Assembly (NCBI RefSeq): GCF_014297285.1
Contig: NZ_JACOQI010000051.1
Span: forward strand, 1 to 5,539
Direction: 5' to 3'
DNA from: Dysosmobacter segnis
GTDB lineage: Bacteria > Bacillota > Clostridia > Oscillospirales > Oscillospiraceae
Length of the DNA: 5,539 nt
Position numbers and translations under genes: made by a program. Shown piece after piece: positions 4,811-5,539 of this stretch; position 1 is the stretch's first letter; every line of letters starts with the position of its first letter. The notes under the pieces are model-generated. The model did no database searches, was not told where the DNA came from, and worked only from the letters and a program-made list of their open reading frames with translations.

Positions 4811-4893
4811 CGGCAAAGTTTGCCGTTTTAAACCCCGGCCACGCAGGGTTTCCGAAACGTGTGGAACGCTCCGAGGGTAGTAATAGCGCCCCC
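4811..4893 (+). repeat. Degenerate ~80-bp repeat, copy 2
   Basis: Second copy of the unit seen at 4391, offset by 420 bp. CGGCAAA is at 4811 and CCGAGGGTAGT at 4871. CGGCAAAGTTTGCCG at its start is itself palindromic, a feature copy 1 has partly lost. It runs almost directly into the first of the ~100-bp direct repeats, so the two repeat types may form one composite unit. Confidence 0.45.
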
Positions 4894-4903
4894 ATCCGAA
4901 ACG

Positions 4904-4998
4904 CCCCGTGTTTCGCCGTGTGAGCCCTTGCGTGCGATCCTGTTGGCGAAGCCGAGTGTGTACCCACTTTCACTCGTGAAAGCGAACGTGGGCTGTTT
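4904..4998 (+). repeat. ~95-bp direct repeat, copy 1
   Basis: Runs from CCCCGTGTTTCG to GTGGGCTGTTT. By hand alignment it differs from the copy at 5192-5294 at about 12 positions plus a 7-bp length difference, roughly 87% identical. It contains a nested palindrome: outer CCCAC/GTGGG and inner CTTTCAC-TC-GTGAAAG (about 4968-4983). Conserved palindromic structure in an intergenic repeat suggests a dispersed repeat family. Confidence 0.7.
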
Positions 4999-5090
4999 GC
5001 GAGCGAAGTTGAAAAACGCGATGAGGAGCGGTTGGGGATAAAATTTATGGCGGCAGTTTCGCCGGATTTTTCTCATCTGCTGGTGTTGAG

Positions 5091-5105
5091 GGTTCACAGA
5101 GAACC
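5091..5105. repeat. Short inverted repeat GGTTC-ACAGA-GAACC
   Basis: Five-base perfect arms around five bases, just before the AT-rich stretch AATATATGTATATAAAAG (near 5110-5127). The pairing of an operator-like palindrome with an AT-rich block could mark a rightward promoter region, but no gene follows in the window. Weak evidence. Confidence 0.2.
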
Positions 5106-5191
5106 GGGAAATATATGTATATAAAAGCATGGCGGAGTAAAAGGAATTTCACTGGCAGCGCAAAGCCGCACTGTGGTCAGGGGATGGAAGA

Positions 5192-5294
5192 CCCCGTGTT
5201 TCGGCGTGTAAGCCGCTGTGTGCGATCTGCGATCCTGTTGGCAAAGGCGAGTGTGTACCCACTTTCACCCGCAAAAGCGAATGTGGGCCGTTTT
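5192..5294 (+). repeat. ~100-bp direct repeat, copy 2
   Basis: Same unit as 4904-4998, 288 bp further on. It has an extra 7 bp where GCGATC is tandemly doubled (GCGATCTGCGATC, about 5222-5234), a slippage-type duplication. The outer CCCAC/GTGGG arms are kept, but the inner palindrome is reduced to CTTT/AAAG. Confidence 0.7.
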
Positions 5295-5539
5295 GTAGAC
5301 GATTGTGCCAAGACCCTTTTGATGTGTGATACCCATTGATGGAAGTGTGGAAGGGGGGGTAACAGCGTTTGAGAGACCCTTGAAGTCCGTGTGACCGATG
5401 CATTGGATACGTTGGTATGACTGCGTTTCCTGCGCTTTTCGCAGCTTTTCCGAGGACGAAAAAGAAAGCAGTCGGCTATGGGTTTGTCAAGGGATAAAAT
5501 TACAGTTCGCGTGTATAAGGGATATATCGGAAAAGGGCA

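Larger units (their letters stand above)
4309..5539. other. 1.2-kb gene-free, repeat-rich region
   Basis: No convincing gene was found on either strand. The open frames here have no ribosome sites, low-complexity residue mixes and overlap one another on opposite strands. Instead the stretch carries two long hairpins (4571-4606 and 4648-4682), a degenerate repeat pair centred on CCGAGGGTAG (4451 and 4871) and a ~100-bp direct repeat pair (4904 and 5192). A TTGACA at 4764-4769 lacks a matching -10. AT-rich stretches near 5110-5130 and 5490-5530 could hold promoters for genes beyond the right edge, but none is clear. It is likely dispersed intergenic repeat DNA or decayed mobile sequence. Confidence 0.6.

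Noticed and set aside
4391..5294. CRISPR array
   Set aside because: The repeats are too few, too long and too divergent, without regular short spacers, and no cas genes are present.
5353..5359. Run of seven G residues
   Set aside because: It is a simple homopolymer; no adjacent gene or second G-tract array supports a phase-variable or quadruplex role.
4315..5403. Several overlapping open frames of 60-100 codons on both strands
   Set aside because: No ribosome sites, unnatural residue mixes rich in Arg, Ser, Pro and Cys, opposite-strand overlap, and shared segments caused by the nucleotide repeats (for example KVGTHS in two of them).

Overview
This window looks like the end of an integrated mobile element and its accessory cargo in a low- to mid-GC Gram-positive bacterium. 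Most genes have strong AGGAGG-type ribosome binding sites, the integrase is of the Firmicutes Tn916-like type, and the attachment core is the 3' part of an initiator tRNA with a clostridial-type sequence. A gut Oscillospiraceae/Ruminococcaceae host (Faecalibacterium- or Gemmiger-like) is my best guess. It rests on impression only, because no host housekeeping gene is present.

Layout. 1-56 may be the tail of an unidentified plus-strand gene and is followed at once by a strong terminator hairpin (59-113). 276-1427 encodes a complete tyrosine recombinase. Just downstream, 1545-1589 is an exact-looking 3' fragment of tRNA-fMet, from anticodon loop to CCA. It has a 14-bp hairpin terminator on one side, and paired GGGTCA direct repeats lie about 125 bp away on both sides. 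This is best read as the element's attachment site (attP-like, or a junction between tandem elements). From 1708 leftward-reading genes begin: a HepT/MntA toxin-antitoxin pair (1708-2338), then further out a 60-aa protein (2554-2736), a 186-aa protein (2800-3360), a 63-aa protein (3565-3756) and a 156-aa protein (3775-4245). The last four have good Shine-Dalgarno sites. The set appears to be headed by a promoter at 4280-4308.

The right 1.3 kb (4246-5539) holds no convincing gene. It is filled with repeats and palindromes: two ~100-bp direct repeats, a degenerate ~80-bp repeat pair and two long perfect or near-perfect hairpins. This resembles dispersed intergenic repeat sequence or decayed mobile DNA.

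How the parts fit. The integrase and tRNA core provide integration. MntA/HepT is a self-regulating toxin/AMPylating-antitoxin pair that could stabilise the element or act in phage defence. The leftward cluster of small, acidic, unrecognised proteins has the look of immunity-protein or defence cargo, but its function cannot be established from the sequence alone.
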